A DNA stretch of 64,000 nucleotides from JAIQET01 sp035542575 (GTDB lineage Bacteria; Acidobacteriota; Terriglobia; Terriglobales; Acidobacteriaceae). The DNA is taken from contig DATKLE010000014.1 of assembly GCA_035542575.1 (NCBI GenBank), positions 50,328-114,327 of the forward strand, in the 5' to 3' direction. A program made the position numbers and the translations under genes. This document shows positions 16,894 through 27,768 of this stretch, piece after piece. Under the pieces are notes generated by a model. It did no database searches. It worked only from the letters and a program-made list of their open reading frames with translations, and was not told the DNA's origin. How positions within the stretch are numbered: the first letter of the stretch is position 1; every line of letters starts with the position of its first letter.

Positions 16894-18327
16894 ATGAGAG
16901 AGACAGACGGGCAGATCAACACCGGCGGATCGGGCGGCTCCCGTGCGCCCGCTAGCGCCGATGCCAGCAACCACCTGTCTTTGGAAGGGGTGCACAGTTC
17001 GGTCGAGGTGCCGCACCACGAGGCGGGATTTTGGGAGCAGTGGCGGGCGTTTGTAGGGCCGGCGATCCTCGTCAGCGTCGGCTATATGGACCCCGGCAAC
17101 TGGGGCACCGACCTGCAAGGCGGCGCCCGGTTCAAGTACGGACTTCTATGGGTAGTCGGTCTGGCCAGCCTGATGGCCATCTTCATGCAGGTGATTTCTG
17201 CCCGCCTGGGGGTGGTGACCGGCAAGGATCTCGCGCAATGCTGCCGCGACTGGTATCCCAAGTGGACACGCTGGCCCAACTGGCTGCTGAGTGAGGTGGC
17301 CATCGGGGCCTGCGACCTGGCTGAGGTACTGGGGAGCGCCGTCGCCCTCAACCTGCTGTTCCACATCCCATTGCTATGGGCGGTGATCATCACGGGCCTG
17401 GATGTGCTCCTCCTCCTGGCCTTGCAACGCTATGGAATGCGCACCATCGAGGCCGTGGTTCTGCTGCTGATTGCGACCATCGCGGTGTGCTATTTCATCG
17501 AGATTTTCATTCTGCCCCAGACCCAGCCCAGCTTTCTGGAAATGGGCCAGGCATTCATCACACCGCACTTTCGTCGGGCAGGAATGTTGTACGTTGCCAT
17601 CGGCATCATCGGCGCCACGGTGATGCCGCACAACCTGTACCTGCATTCCGCCCTGGTGCAGAGCCGCAAGCTGCAAAAAGACGAGCCCTCCATTCGCAGC
17701 GCGCTTCGGTTCAACACCATCGACTCCATCGTGGCCCTCAGCATCGCGTTCTTTGTAAACGCGGCGATCCTGGTCCTGGCGGCGATGGTTTTCTTTGGAA
17801 AGCAGAGCGTGACGGTATCTGGCGGGCAGGTGGTCACGTTCAGCGCGGACAGTGATTGGGTGCGGGTGGCGTATTTGACCCTGGCGCCGCTGCTGGGGAC
17901 GGCCGTGGCCAGCACGCTATTCGCGATAGCACTGCTGGCGAGCGGGCAGAGCAGCACCATCACCGGCACGCTTGCGGGCCAGGTTGTCATGGAAGGGTTC
18001 ATGCATTGGCGGATCAAGCCCTGGGTGCGGCGGCTGATCACGCGTTCGCTGGCCATCCTGCCCGCGGTATTCATCATTGGGCTGCGAGGCGACAGCAGTG
18101 TTACCGACCTGCTGACCCTGAGCCAGGTGGTGCTGGCGCTGCAACTACCGTTCGCCATGTTTCCGCTCTTGCAATTCACCAGTTCGCGCAAGCGAATGGG
18201 AGCCTGGAGGAACGGTTGGTTCCTGCTGGTGGCCGGCTGGACCAGTGCTATTCTGATCACCTGCATGGATCTCTACGGCCTGCCGGATTCGCTCCGGGGA
18301 GCCTGGCAGGTCATCGTTGGCGGATGA
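16894..18327 (+). CDS. mntH: NRAMP-family divalent metal (Mn2+) transporter
   Basis: Proton-coupled importer of Mn2+/Fe2+ in the inner membrane. The 477-residue protein has a polar N-terminus of about 50 residues, then about 11 transmembrane helices. The metal-binding DPGN of helix 1 is at residues 66-69, and the MPHN motif of helix 6 is at 244-247 (AIGIIGATVMPHNLYLHS). The transport signature GQSSTITGTLAGQVVMEGF is present. It is next to an MntR-type regulator and downstream of a matching operator, so manganese-responsive repression is likely. The following UspA gene starts 22 bp after its stop. Confidence 0.93.
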   Translation: MRETDGQINTGGSGGSRAPASADASNHLSLEGVHSSVEVPHHEAGFWEQWRAFVGPAILVSVGYMDPGNWGTDLQGGARFKYGLLWVVGLASLMAIFMQVISARLGVVTGKDLAQCCRDWYPKWTRWPNWLLSEVAIGACDLAEVLGSAVALNLLFHIPLLWAVIITGLDVLLLLALQRYGMRTIEAVVLLLIATIAVCYFIEIFILPQTQPSFLEMGQAFITPHFRRAGMLYVAIGIIGATVMPHNLYLHSALVQSRKLQKDEPSIRSALRFNTIDSIVALSIAFFVNAAILVLAAMVFFGKQSVTVSGGQVVTFSADSDWVRVAYLTLAPLLGTAVASTLFAIALLASGQSSTITGTLAGQVVMEGFMHWRIKPWVRRLITRSLAILPAVFIIGLRGDSSVTDLLTLSQVVLALQLPFAMFPLLQFTSSRKRMGAWRNGWFLLVAGWTSAILITCMDLYGLPDSLRGAWQVIVGG

Positions 18328-18349
18328 CGGCGAGGCAAGTGTAACCACC

Positions 18350-18766
18350 ATGTACGAAACCATTCTCGTGACGCTGGATGGCACGCCGACCGACCGGGCC
18401 ATCATCGAGCATGTCAAACAGCTCGCGAAGCTGGCGCACAGCCGCCTGGTGTTGCTGCACGTGGCCGACGGATGGGCCGCCCGAACCTATGGTCCAGACG
18501 CGGTCAGCCCGGAGATCACCGAAGACACGGCGTACTTGGAAAGAGTGCGGGCCGAGTTCCAGGCGGCCGGCATTCCAGCGGAAGCGGAGTTGGCGTACGG
18601 CGACCCCGCCAGTGAAATCGTCAAGTGGGTCAAGCAGAAGGGCTGCGATCTGGTGGCCATGAGTACTCACGGACACCGCTTCCTCGCCGATGTGTTCCTG
18701 GGTACCACTGCCAGCCGGGTACAGCACCGCATCAGCGCGCCGGTGCTGCTGCTGCGGGCAAAATAA
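18350..18766 (+). CDS. Universal stress protein (UspA family)
   Basis: 138-residue single-domain Usp. It opens YETILVTLDGT, has the ATP-binding GDPASEIVKW and STHGHRFLADVFLGTTASRVQH stretches (the GxxGxxxG-type nucleotide loop) and ends with a VLLLRAK strand. ATG 18350 is chosen because the family consensus begins directly after it. A further upstream in-frame ATG (18317) would overlap mntH. The tight spacing suggests co-transcription with mntH, an arrangement common for NRAMP-Usp pairs. Confidence 0.88.
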   Translation: MYETILVTLDGTPTDRAIIEHVKQLAKLAHSRLVLLHVADGWAARTYGPDAVSPEITEDTAYLERVRAEFQAAGIPAEAELAYGDPASEIVKWVKQKGCDLVAMSTHGHRFLADVFLGTTASRVQHRISAPVLLLRAK

Positions 18767-18906
18767 GCGTCCTCGCTGCACGGTGTTCCTGCGCCGGCGT
18801 CGACGGCAGCGGCAATCGGACCTGCGCTGCACAATCCTCCGCCGAAGGGCTAAACTAGTATTCAAGTATTGGTGGGCGTGCGGACATCTCAGGAAGGTCA
18901 TCATTC

Positions 18907-21603
<2,697 letters not shown>

Positions 21604-21660
21604 GGGCAGACGCGCTCGGGCTGCCCAACGAAAGCAAGCCTCCTGTCAACTGGACGGCTC

Positions 21661-22191
21661 CTACTGCATGCTCTTGTCGTCAGGCGCGGGCTTCGGCGCA
21701 CCCTGCATGCACTTGTTCCCGCCGCAGCAACCGCCACCCTCTTTCATATCCTTGCAGCACTGCATGCTGCCGCCCATACCCCCTTGCATGCCGCTCATGC
21801 CGCCCTGCATTCCGCCCATCCCGGCCATTCCACCCATGCCCGCTCCTCCCGAGCCGGACATCATATTCACCATGCCTTCCATGTGCTTGACCATGGCTTC
21901 CCAGAGATCAACGTCGAACTGGCTCTGCTGTTTGAGGGCAGGATCCTTCACTCTCGCAAGGTTCGTCTTCATCTGATCCAGGGTGGCGCGCATCTTCTCG
22001 ACTTGGGCCTTCATCTCCTGCATGTGCTGATCGCGCATTCCACCCATGGCCTGGCCGTGACGGTGCATAGGGCTACCCGGCCCGGCCGCGGGGGCTTGCG
22101 GGGCCGGGGCTGGGGTTGCGGCAGGAGCGGCCTGCGCCCAAAGGCAAGTGGAAAACATCACAACACCGAGACAGAGCACAACTGATTTCAT
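21661..22191 (-). CDS. Exported Met/Gly-rich protein with a Cys-rich tail
   Basis: 176 residues from ATG 22191, preceded by a strong GGAGGTG ribosome binding site. The N-terminal signal peptide is MKSVVLCLGVVMFSTCLWAQA with a likely cut after AQA. An Ala/Pro-rich linker follows, then a helical stretch with His and Met (RHGQAMGGMRDQHMQEMKAQ), then a tail of GM repeats (GMGGMAGMGGMQGGM type) and a Cys cluster (CCKDM, GCCGG, CMQ). The Met, His and Cys content suggests periplasmic binding of copper or another soft metal. That is inference, and no known family is recognised. The IS1 derivative sits just upstream of its promoter region. Confidence 0.75.
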   Translation of the reverse strand: MKSVVLCLGVVMFSTCLWAQAAPAATPAPAPQAPAAGPGSPMHRHGQAMGGMRDQHMQEMKAQVEKMRATLDQMKTNLARVKDPALKQQSQFDVDLWEAMVKHMEGMVNMMSGSGGAGMGGMAGMGGMQGGMSGMQGGMGGSMQCCKDMKEGGGCCGGNKCMQGAPKPAPDDKSMQ

Positions 22192-22259
22192 GGATATCAC
22201 CTCCACGGGAATGACGGCAGTATAGCGCGCGTGCGCACATCAGAATGTGACCAATATCA

Positions 22260-22268
22260 CAGCTGGCC
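22260..22268. repeat. Left 9-bp target-site duplication
   Basis: CAGCTGGCC directly before the left end of the IS1-family element. The identical 9-mer is at 22971-22979. Confidence 0.85.
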
Positions 22269-22277
22269 GGTAGTGGG

Positions 22278-22463
22278 CTACTTTGGATTCACGGAGTATG
22301 GATAGCCGTGCGGCCAGTCAATGGTATTTGGAGTTAAGCATTCTGCGCGTGGACACTGTACGCTCACTTTGACTTCCTCTGGGTATGGATCGGGGCCACT
22401 CCCTGTGACGACAAACAACCGCTCACATTGTGTGCACTGATATTGTTTAACCTGCTGTCCCAT
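22278..22463 (-). CDS. Small zinc-ribbon-like protein inside the IS element (61 aa)
   Basis: Starts 2 nt after the transposase-fragment stop (TAA CG ATG), and its own stop codon lies in the left terminal repeat. Two Cys pairs (CTQCERLF near residue 10 and CPRAEC near residue 37) suggest a zinc ribbon. IS1 transposases carry a zinc finger at the N-terminus, but this ORF lies after the catalytic region, so it is not simply the displaced N-terminus. It may be a passenger gene or accessory protein. Function unknown. Confidence 0.5.
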   Translation of the reverse strand: MGQQVKQYQCTQCERLFVVTGSGPDPYPEEVKVSVQCPRAECLTPNTIDWPHGYPYSVNPK

Positions 22464-22465
22464 CG

Positions 22466-22966
22466 TTATGCCGCTCTTTCCGCCCTTCGCTTTTCATAGG
22501 CTTCCCACAGGGCAACCAAGTCTTCCACGCTCCATAGCCGATCCGTAACGCCAGCAGCCATCGCCGGGCTAGTGCGTAGAGTTCGGTGAATCCGAATGAA
22601 ATTGTACGCGAAGTAGTTTAGCGCCGTGGCAGCCGCATGGTTTCGCAGTTTGCGAGAGAATCCGTTCGACAAGCGGGTGTAGCGGCGCATCGAGGTACGG
22701 ACACTCCAGTTTTGCCTTTCCACAAAACTCGTCGAAACGTGCCGAAAATCTGGCCTTCCGCTGACTTCTTTCATGTCACAGCCGATGCACTTGGCTGGGC
22801 TATACCTGGTCTCGTTCTCTAGAGGAGCACGATAAACTTTGTGCAACTGAGCGTAGTCGGCCTGTCCGCCAAAGGCATCTTCAATAACGTTCACGTAGGT
22901 TTTGAGGGCATCTGTGGTGATCTGCACGCGACCCTTAACTCGCCTTGCAAAATGAAAGTAGCCCAC
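22466..22966 (-). pseudogene. IS1-family transposase, C-terminal catalytic fragment
   Basis: 166 codons that open inside the right terminal repeat (GTG 22966) and join directly to GRVQITTDALKTYV, the segment holding the second catalytic Asp of IS1 transposases. It continues through DYAQLHKVY, RYSPAKCIGC, the VERQNWSVR block with the catalytic Glu, RTLRTSPAMAAGVTDRLW and a Lys/Arg-rich end. The N-terminal zinc finger, DNA-binding domain and first catalytic Asp are absent, so it cannot be an active enzyme by itself. The remaining frame is intact, suggesting a recent deletion. Confidence 0.8.
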
Positions 22967-22970
22967 TACC

Positions 22971-22979
22971 CAGCTGGCC
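22971..22979. repeat. Right 9-bp target-site duplication
   Basis: CAGCTGGCC directly after the right terminal repeat, identical to 22260-22268. Confidence 0.85.
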
Positions 22980-23009
22980 AGGCCAGATCTCGGGAGCGGG
23001 CGGCGCTGC

Positions 23010-23015
23010 TATAAT
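23010..23015 (+). promoter_or_regulatory. -10 element of hslV
   Basis: TATAAT ends 14 nt before the hslV ATG at 23030, giving a leader of only a few bases. The IS1 derivative inserted about 40 bp upstream and may have replaced the native -35 region. Confidence 0.5.
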
Positions 23016-23029
23016 GAAAGATTAAGCTC

Positions 23030-23572
23030 ATGAGCGGAAAGCGTTTAGTTCGGTCCACGACGGTCTTGTGCGTGCGCCGCAACGGCAATGTGGTCATGGC
23101 CGGAGACGGCCAGGTCACGCTGGGAGAAGCCGTCATCAAGCATTCCGCGAAGAAAATCCGGCGGCTTTATCAGGACAAGATTCTCGCCGGGTTCGCGGGC
23201 TCGACTGCTGATGCTTTTTCGTTGTTCAGCCGTTTCGAGGCCAAGCTCGAGCAGTATCATGGCAACCTCGGGCGGGCCGCGGTTGAACTGGCCAAGGACT
23301 GGCGCACCGATAAGTTCTTGCGTCATCTGGAAGCGCTGCTGCTGGTCTCCGACAAGGAACAGACGTTCCTGCTCAGTGGTCAGGGGGACGTGATCGAGCC
23401 CGACGGCGGCATTGCTGCGATCGGCAGCGGTGGACCGTATGCCCAGGCGGCAGCGCAGGCGTTGGCCGACCACACCCAGCTTTCCGCCCGCCAGATCGCC
23501 GAAGAAGCCATGAAGATTGCCGGCAAGATGTGCATTTATACGAATGACAAGGTCACGATTGAGGAACTCTAG
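23030..23572 (+). CDS. hslV: ATP-dependent protease subunit HslV (ClpQ)
   Basis: Threonine peptidase that forms the double-hexamer core of HslUV. The 180-residue protein contains TTVLCVRRNG, matching the mature N-terminus of E. coli HslV, followed by GDGQVTLGE and SGTG-like GSGGPYAQAAA. The catalytic Thr is residue 10, so nine residues (MSGKRLVRS) would have to be removed to expose it. E. coli loses only Met. hslU follows 75 bp downstream, with the gap filled by inverted heptamer arrays, the first of which begins at the hslV stop codon. Confidence 0.95.
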   Translation: MSGKRLVRSTTVLCVRRNGNVVMAGDGQVTLGEAVIKHSAKKIRRLYQDKILAGFAGSTADAFSLFSRFEAKLEQYHGNLGRAAVELAKDWRTDKFLRHLEALLLVSDKEQTFLLSGQGDVIEPDGGIAAIGSGGPYAQAAAQALADHTQLSARQIAEEAMKIAGKMCIYTNDKVTIEEL

Positions 23573-23645
23573 TCTTTAGTCGTTAGTCGTCGGCAAACCG
23601 ATGACCTCGTGGCTGACGACCAACGACCAAGGACCAACGACTGAG
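23571..23645. repeat. Paired inverted heptamer-phase arrays between hslV and hslU
   Basis: Left arm (23571-23591): AGTCTTT, AGTCGTT and a third unit, starting at the hslV stop codon. Right arm (23613-23645): CTGACGA, CCAACGA and two more units, ending 2 nt before the hslU ATG. The arms are inversely related, so a stem-loop could form in the hslVU transcript. Confidence 0.7.
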
Positions 23646-23647
23646 AT

Positions 23648-25060
23648 ATGGCCATTTATTTACCTGGAAGCGTCGAAGAAGAACAGCTTGCGCTGGACGA
23701 GCTCACCCCGCGCGAGATCGTGAGTGAGCTCGACAAGCATGTGGTCGGCCAGAAGGACGCCAAGCGCGCTGTGGCCATTGCCCTGCGCAACCGCATGCGC
23801 CGTCAGAAGCTCGCCCCCGAGCTAGCCGAAGAGGTCATTCCCAAGAACATCATCATGATTGGCCCCACCGGCGTGGGCAAAACCGAGATTGCCCGCCGCC
23901 TGGCAAAGCTGGCCAACTCACCGTTTCTCAAGGTTGAGGCCTCGAAGTTTACCGAGGTTGGCTACGTGGGACGCGACGTCGAGTCCATGGTTCGCGACCT
24001 GGTCGAAATTGCCATTGACATGGTGCGTGAAGAGAAGCTCGAAGACGTGTCCGACAAGGCCGAACTGAATGCGGAAGAGCGCCTGCTCGATATTTTGTTA
24101 CCGCCCGCGCCGCCGCCGCGTCCGGTGGAGTCGCAGGCTGGTTTTGTGCTCGAGGGGACAACCTCGTCCGGCGAATCACACTCGCGCACCCGCGAGAAGC
24201 TGCGCCAGCAGCTGCGTGAAGGAAAGCTGGACGAACGCATGGTGGAGATTGATGTGCGCGAGAAGTCATTCCCCGCCTTCGAAATCATCTCCAATCAGGG
24301 CGTTGAGGAGATGGACGTCAACATCAAGGACATGCTGCCCAACATCTTCGGCCAGCGCACCAAGAAGCGGAAGATGAAGGTCAACGAGGCCTTCGAGTAC
24401 CTGATTCAGGAAGAAGAGCAGCGCCTGATTGACATGGACCAGGTCACGCGGATGGCGATTGACCGGGTGGAAGATGCGGGCATCATCTTTCTCGACGAGA
24501 TCGACAAGATCGCCGGCCGGGAAAGCGGCCACGGGCCGGATGTTTCCCGGGAAGGCGTGCAGCGCGACATCCTGCCCATCGTGGAAGGTACTACGGTCAA
24601 CACGCGTTACGGCATGGTGCGCACCGACCATATTCTGTTCATCGCAGCTGGGGCGTTTCACGTCTCCAAGCCCAGCGACCTGATTCCCGAGCTGCAAGGC
24701 CGGTTCCCCATCCGCGTGGAACTGCAGTCGTTGACCATGGAGGACTTCATCCGCATCCTGACCGAGCCCAAGTCGTCGCTGGTGAAGCAGTACACCGCTT
24801 TGCTCGAGACCGAAGGCGTAAAGCTGGAGTTCACGCGCGAGGCGCTCGAGGAAGTGGCCCGCTTTGCCTTCCGCGTGAACGAAGGCACGGAAAACATCGG
24901 CGCCCGACGCCTGCACACCATCATGGAGCGCGTGCTGGACGAGATCAGCTTTGAAGCGCCCGACAAGAAGGGCGAACATTTCAAAGTTGACGCCGACTAT
25001 GTGCGCAGGACACTGGCGGACATTGTGAAGGACCAGGATTTGTCGCGGTACATCCTGTAA
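23648..25060 (+). CDS. hslU: ATP-dependent unfoldase HslU (ClpY)
   Basis: AAA+ hexamer that unfolds substrates and feeds them to HslV. The 470-residue protein has the N-terminal LTPREIVSELDKHVVGQ motif, Walker A GPTGVGKT at residues 72-79, the GYVGRDVESM pore motif, an intermediate I-domain (about 110-240), Walker B IFLDEIDKIA and a C-terminal sensor-2 region (NIGARRLHTIMERVL). It ends in the short hydrophobic SRYIL tail that docks into HslV. Normal length; operon with hslV. Confidence 0.97.
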   Translation: MAIYLPGSVEEEQLALDELTPREIVSELDKHVVGQKDAKRAVAIALRNRMRRQKLAPELAEEVIPKNIIMIGPTGVGKTEIARRLAKLANSPFLKVEASKFTEVGYVGRDVESMVRDLVEIAIDMVREEKLEDVSDKAELNAEERLLDILLPPAPPPRPVESQAGFVLEGTTSSGESHSRTREKLRQQLREGKLDERMVEIDVREKSFPAFEIISNQGVEEMDVNIKDMLPNIFGQRTKKRKMKVNEAFEYLIQEEEQRLIDMDQVTRMAIDRVEDAGIIFLDEIDKIAGRESGHGPDVSREGVQRDILPIVEGTTVNTRYGMVRTDHILFIAAGAFHVSKPSDLIPELQGRFPIRVELQSLTMEDFIRILTEPKSSLVKQYTALLETEGVKLEFTREALEEVARFAFRVNEGTENIGARRLHTIMERVLDEISFEAPDKKGEHFKVDADYVRRTLADIVKDQDLSRYIL

Positions 25061-25070
25061 GAACAGTTCA

Positions 25071-25136
25071 CCACAGAGGACCCAGGGGACACCGAGAGAG
25101 GGTGTCTTTTCTCCGCGTTCTCTGTGTCCTCTGTGG
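25071..25136. repeat. Inverted repeat CCACAGAGGAC / GTCCTCTGTGG
   Basis: Perfect 11-bp arms at 25071-25081 and 25126-25136 flank a 44-nt loop that itself contains further partial complementarity (GAGAGAGGG, TTCTCTGTG). It lies between hslU and the aminotransferase gene. There is no T-run, so it is not an ordinary terminator. Confidence 0.6.
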
Positions 25137-25158
25137 CTAGTAGTTTTCCGGAACCCTG

Positions 25159-26511
25159 ATGCCATCCATCGACCGCGCCCGCCTCAAGTCCCTGATGGAG
25201 CGCGAGCAGCAGCGCTTCGTCAACGACCGTCCCAAGTCCAAGGCGTTGTTCGAGCGCGCAGGCAAGTCGTTGCTGGGCGGCGTGCCTATGAACTGGATGA
25301 TGAAGTGGGCGGGGGCCTTTCCACCGTTTGTGCGCGAAGCGCAGGGCGCGCACTTCTTCGACGTGGACGGCAACCGCTACGTGGATTTCTGCCTGGGCGA
25401 TACCGGGGCGATGACCGGGCACTCACCGTTTGCCACAGCGAAGGCGGCGGAGGAGCAGTTGAAGCGCGGAATCACGCTCATGCTACCCAGCGAGGATGCG
25501 GTCTTCGTGGGCGAAGAGCTGCAGAAGCGTTTTGGATTGCCCTACTGGCAGTTTGCTCTTACCGCCACCGATGCCAACCGCTTTTCGATCCGTTTGGCCC
25601 GGCAGATCACCGGCCGTCCCAAGATCCTGGTCTTCAACTGGTGCTACCACGGCACGGTGGACGAGAGCTTTATCACGCTCAAGGACGGCGTGGCCCAGGC
25701 GAGGCGCGGCAACATCGGGCCGCCGGTTGATCCCGCGGTCACCACCAAGGTAGTCGAGTTCAATGATCTGCCCGCGCTGGAGCAGGCGCTGGCGCCGGGC
25801 GATGTTGCCTGTGTGCTGGCTGAGCCGGTCATGACCAACGTCGGAATCGTGCACCCCGAACCCGGCTTCCATCGGGCCATGCGGGACCTGACACGAAAAT
25901 TGGGCACGCTGCTCATCATGGACGAGACCCACACCATCTGCGCCGGTCCCGGTGGCTGTACCCGCGCCGAAAACCTGGAGCCGGATTTCTTCGTTCTTGG
26001 CAAAGCGATTGGCGGAGGCATTCCCGGGGCGGCCTACGGATTCACGCAGGAGGTTGCCCGGCGGATCGCCGAGCGCCACAGCCTGGAAGACTGCGATACC
26101 GGCGGCATCGGCGGAACGCTGGCGGGTAATGCGCTTTCTCTGGCTGCCATGCGGGCGACTTTGTCCAAGGTGCTGACCAAAGAGGTCTTCGACCATATGA
26201 TTCCTCTGGCAGAGCGCTGGACTGATGGAGTGGAAAAAGCCATTGCCGATGCTTCGGTGCCATGGCACGTAACACGCCTGGGCTGCCGCGCAGAATATCT
26301 TTTCTCACCGCACCGACCGAAGAACGGCACCCAGGCGCACGATGCCATGGATTTTGAATTGGAGCGCTTCATGCATCTCTACGCCATGAACCGGGGCATC
26401 CTGCTGACCCCGTTCCACAACATGGCGCTCATGTCCCCGAGCACGACCAAGGAGGACGTGGACCACCATACTCGCGTATTCCGCGACGCCGTGAAGGAAC
26501 TGGCGGATTAG
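25159..26511 (+). CDS. Class III PLP-dependent aminotransferase (GSA-aminomutase-like)
   Basis: 450-residue fold-type I PLP enzyme. Landmarks are FFDVDGNRYVDFCLGDTG, the substrate/PLP loop NWCYHGTVDE, the MDETHTICAGPGG Asp that contacts the PLP nitrogen, and the Schiff-base Lys at K282 (VLGKAIGGGIPGAAYG). The overall pattern is close to glutamate-1-semialdehyde 2,1-aminomutase. The unusual N-terminus (MEREQQRFVNDRPKSKALFERA) and the context, with no haem genes nearby, argue for one of the GSAM-like transaminases rather than HemL itself. Substrate unknown. Confidence 0.85.
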   Translation: MPSIDRARLKSLMEREQQRFVNDRPKSKALFERAGKSLLGGVPMNWMMKWAGAFPPFVREAQGAHFFDVDGNRYVDFCLGDTGAMTGHSPFATAKAAEEQLKRGITLMLPSEDAVFVGEELQKRFGLPYWQFALTATDANRFSIRLARQITGRPKILVFNWCYHGTVDESFITLKDGVAQARRGNIGPPVDPAVTTKVVEFNDLPALEQALAPGDVACVLAEPVMTNVGIVHPEPGFHRAMRDLTRKLGTLLIMDETHTICAGPGGCTRAENLEPDFFVLGKAIGGGIPGAAYGFTQEVARRIAERHSLEDCDTGGIGGTLAGNALSLAAMRATLSKVLTKEVFDHMIPLAERWTDGVEKAIADASVPWHVTRLGCRAEYLFSPHRPKNGTQAHDAMDFELERFMHLYAMNRGILLTPFHNMALMSPSTTKEDVDHHTRVFRDAVKELAD

Positions 26512-26542
26512 CGGCTGCACTGACCCGTTGCCGACTGCGCGA

Positions 26543-26590
26543 ATGGCGTCATCCTGAACCGGCGTTCAGCCGGTGAAGGATCGCGCGTGT
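26543..26590. repeat. REP-like intergenic repeat
   Basis: GGCGTCATCCTGAACCGG, then CGTTCAGCCGGTGAAGGATC, the clearest copy of the GTCATCCTGA...GAAGGATC family in the window. It contains an ACCGG/CCGGT stem. Confidence 0.65.
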
Positions 26591-26645
26591 GCGACCACTG
26601 CCCCAGCGGATAATTCCGCGGCTCGTGTTACGCTGATACTTCTTC

Positions 26646-27761
26646 ATGCGGTTCCACCCACATTTCTTCTGGGCCATGGTGCTCCTAGCCTGCGCCGGTG
26701 CCCTTACTGGTTGTGCCAAGGTTGGCGCGCCCATACCGCCGGCGCTGGAATTGCCCAAGCCGCCGACTGATCTGCGCGCCCGCCGCAAGGGCGACAAGGT
26801 TTACCTTGCCTGGACCGTACCGAATACAACCACCGAAGGCGCCACCGTGCGCCGGATGGGCGCAACTCAGGTTTGCCGCAGCCTGGAAATTGCCATGAGC
26901 GCTTGTGGCACCCCGGTGGGGGAGGTCGCCGCCTCCCAGTTTCCACTCCCGCCCAAAGCAAAGCACGAACCCGCAAACCCACCGATGAAGGTCCAGGCCA
27001 GCTACACCGACACGCTTCCTCAGGAGCTGCAAGCGAAGAATCCCACGGAAGAGCTCACCTATGCCGTCTCAGTTCTGAACACGAGCCAACGCAGTGCCGG
27101 GCTCTCCAACCAGGTGAAGCTGCCGGCGGCGCCCACGCTGCCCCCGCCCGATGACTTCAAGGCCCAGATCACGCCGGAGGGAGTGGTCTTGAGCTGGACC
27201 GGTATTCTGCACGAGCACGAGGCTCCGGAACTGCGTCATATCTATCGTGTCTACCGTCGCCAGGAAGGCAGCACCACCGCTACCGTCGCCGGAGAGGTGG
27301 CGCTCAGCACCTCCCCGCTCGGACAACTTGTGGATCACAGCTTCGAGTGGGAGAAGACTTACGATTACTGGGCAACCGTGGTGACTGTCATCTCTCAAGC
27401 CAGCGGGCCCGAGCTTCAAGTCGAAGGGGATGACACGCCGCCGATGAAAGTTTTCGCCCATGACATCTACCCACCCGGGGTTCCGTCTGGGCTGCAGGCC
27501 GTATTTTCCGGGGTGGGCCAAGCCCCATTTGTGGACCTGATTTGGGCTCCCGTCACCGACGCCGATCTCGCCGGATACAACATCTACCGTCACGAAGAGG
27601 GCGGATTAGAAGCAAAAATCAACTCCGAATTGGTGAAATCTCCGGCATTTCGCGATGTAAATGTAGTTTCGGGACATCGCTATATCTATTCCGTCTCCGC
27701 GGTTGACCTGCGCGGCAACGAGAGCGCGAAGTCAGAGGAGGCGAGCGAGGCGGTACCATAG
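26646..27761 (+). CDS. Lipoprotein with fibronectin type III-like domains
   Basis: 371 residues. The signal sequence ends in a lipobox, LTGC, with the lipidated Cys at about residue 19. Three beta-sandwich repeats follow, each of fibronectin III type: one at KPPTDLRARRKGDKVYLAW, one at PPDDFKAQITPEGVVLSW, and one at PPGVPSGLQAVF ... VDLIWAPVTDADLAGYNIYR. The last ends with YIYSVSAVDLRGNESAKSEE, a classic FN3 end. Probably an outer-membrane or periplasmic lipoprotein of unknown binding role. A GATACT -10-like box lies 5 nt before the ATG. Confidence 0.8.
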   Translation: MRFHPHFFWAMVLLACAGALTGCAKVGAPIPPALELPKPPTDLRARRKGDKVYLAWTVPNTTTEGATVRRMGATQVCRSLEIAMSACGTPVGEVAASQFPLPPKAKHEPANPPMKVQASYTDTLPQELQAKNPTEELTYAVSVLNTSQRSAGLSNQVKLPAAPTLPPPDDFKAQITPEGVVLSWTGILHEHEAPELRHIYRVYRRQEGSTTATVAGEVALSTSPLGQLVDHSFEWEKTYDYWATVVTVISQASGPELQVEGDDTPPMKVFAHDIYPPGVPSGLQAVFSGVGQAPFVDLIWAPVTDADLAGYNIYRHEEGGLEAKINSELVKSPAFRDVNVVSGHRYIYSVSAVDLRGNESAKSEEASEAVP

Positions 27762-27768
27762 GGCAGCA

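Larger units (their letters stand above)
22269..22970. mobile_element. IS1-family insertion sequence, internally deleted (702 bp)
   Basis: Bounded by perfect 16-bp terminal inverted repeats, GGTAGTGGGCTACTTT at 22269-22284 and its complement at 22955-22970. It is flanked by a 9-bp duplication of CAGCTGGCC. The GGTRRTG terminus and 9-bp duplication are typical of IS1. Inside are a transposase fragment that keeps the second catalytic Asp and the Glu but lacks the N-terminal zinc finger, helix-turn-helix and first Asp, plus a 61-aa second ORF. The right end runs straight into the middle of the transposase reading frame, so the element appears to be a deletion derivative that still transposed, presumably with a full-length transposase acting in trans. 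Confidence 0.88.

Noticed and set aside
21604..21626. GGGCAG/CTGCCC hairpin after acnA as a terminator
   Set aside because: No T-run follows the stem.
25071..25136. Inverted repeat after hslU as a terminator
   Set aside because: The loop is 44 nt and no T-run follows; it looks like another dispersed palindromic element.
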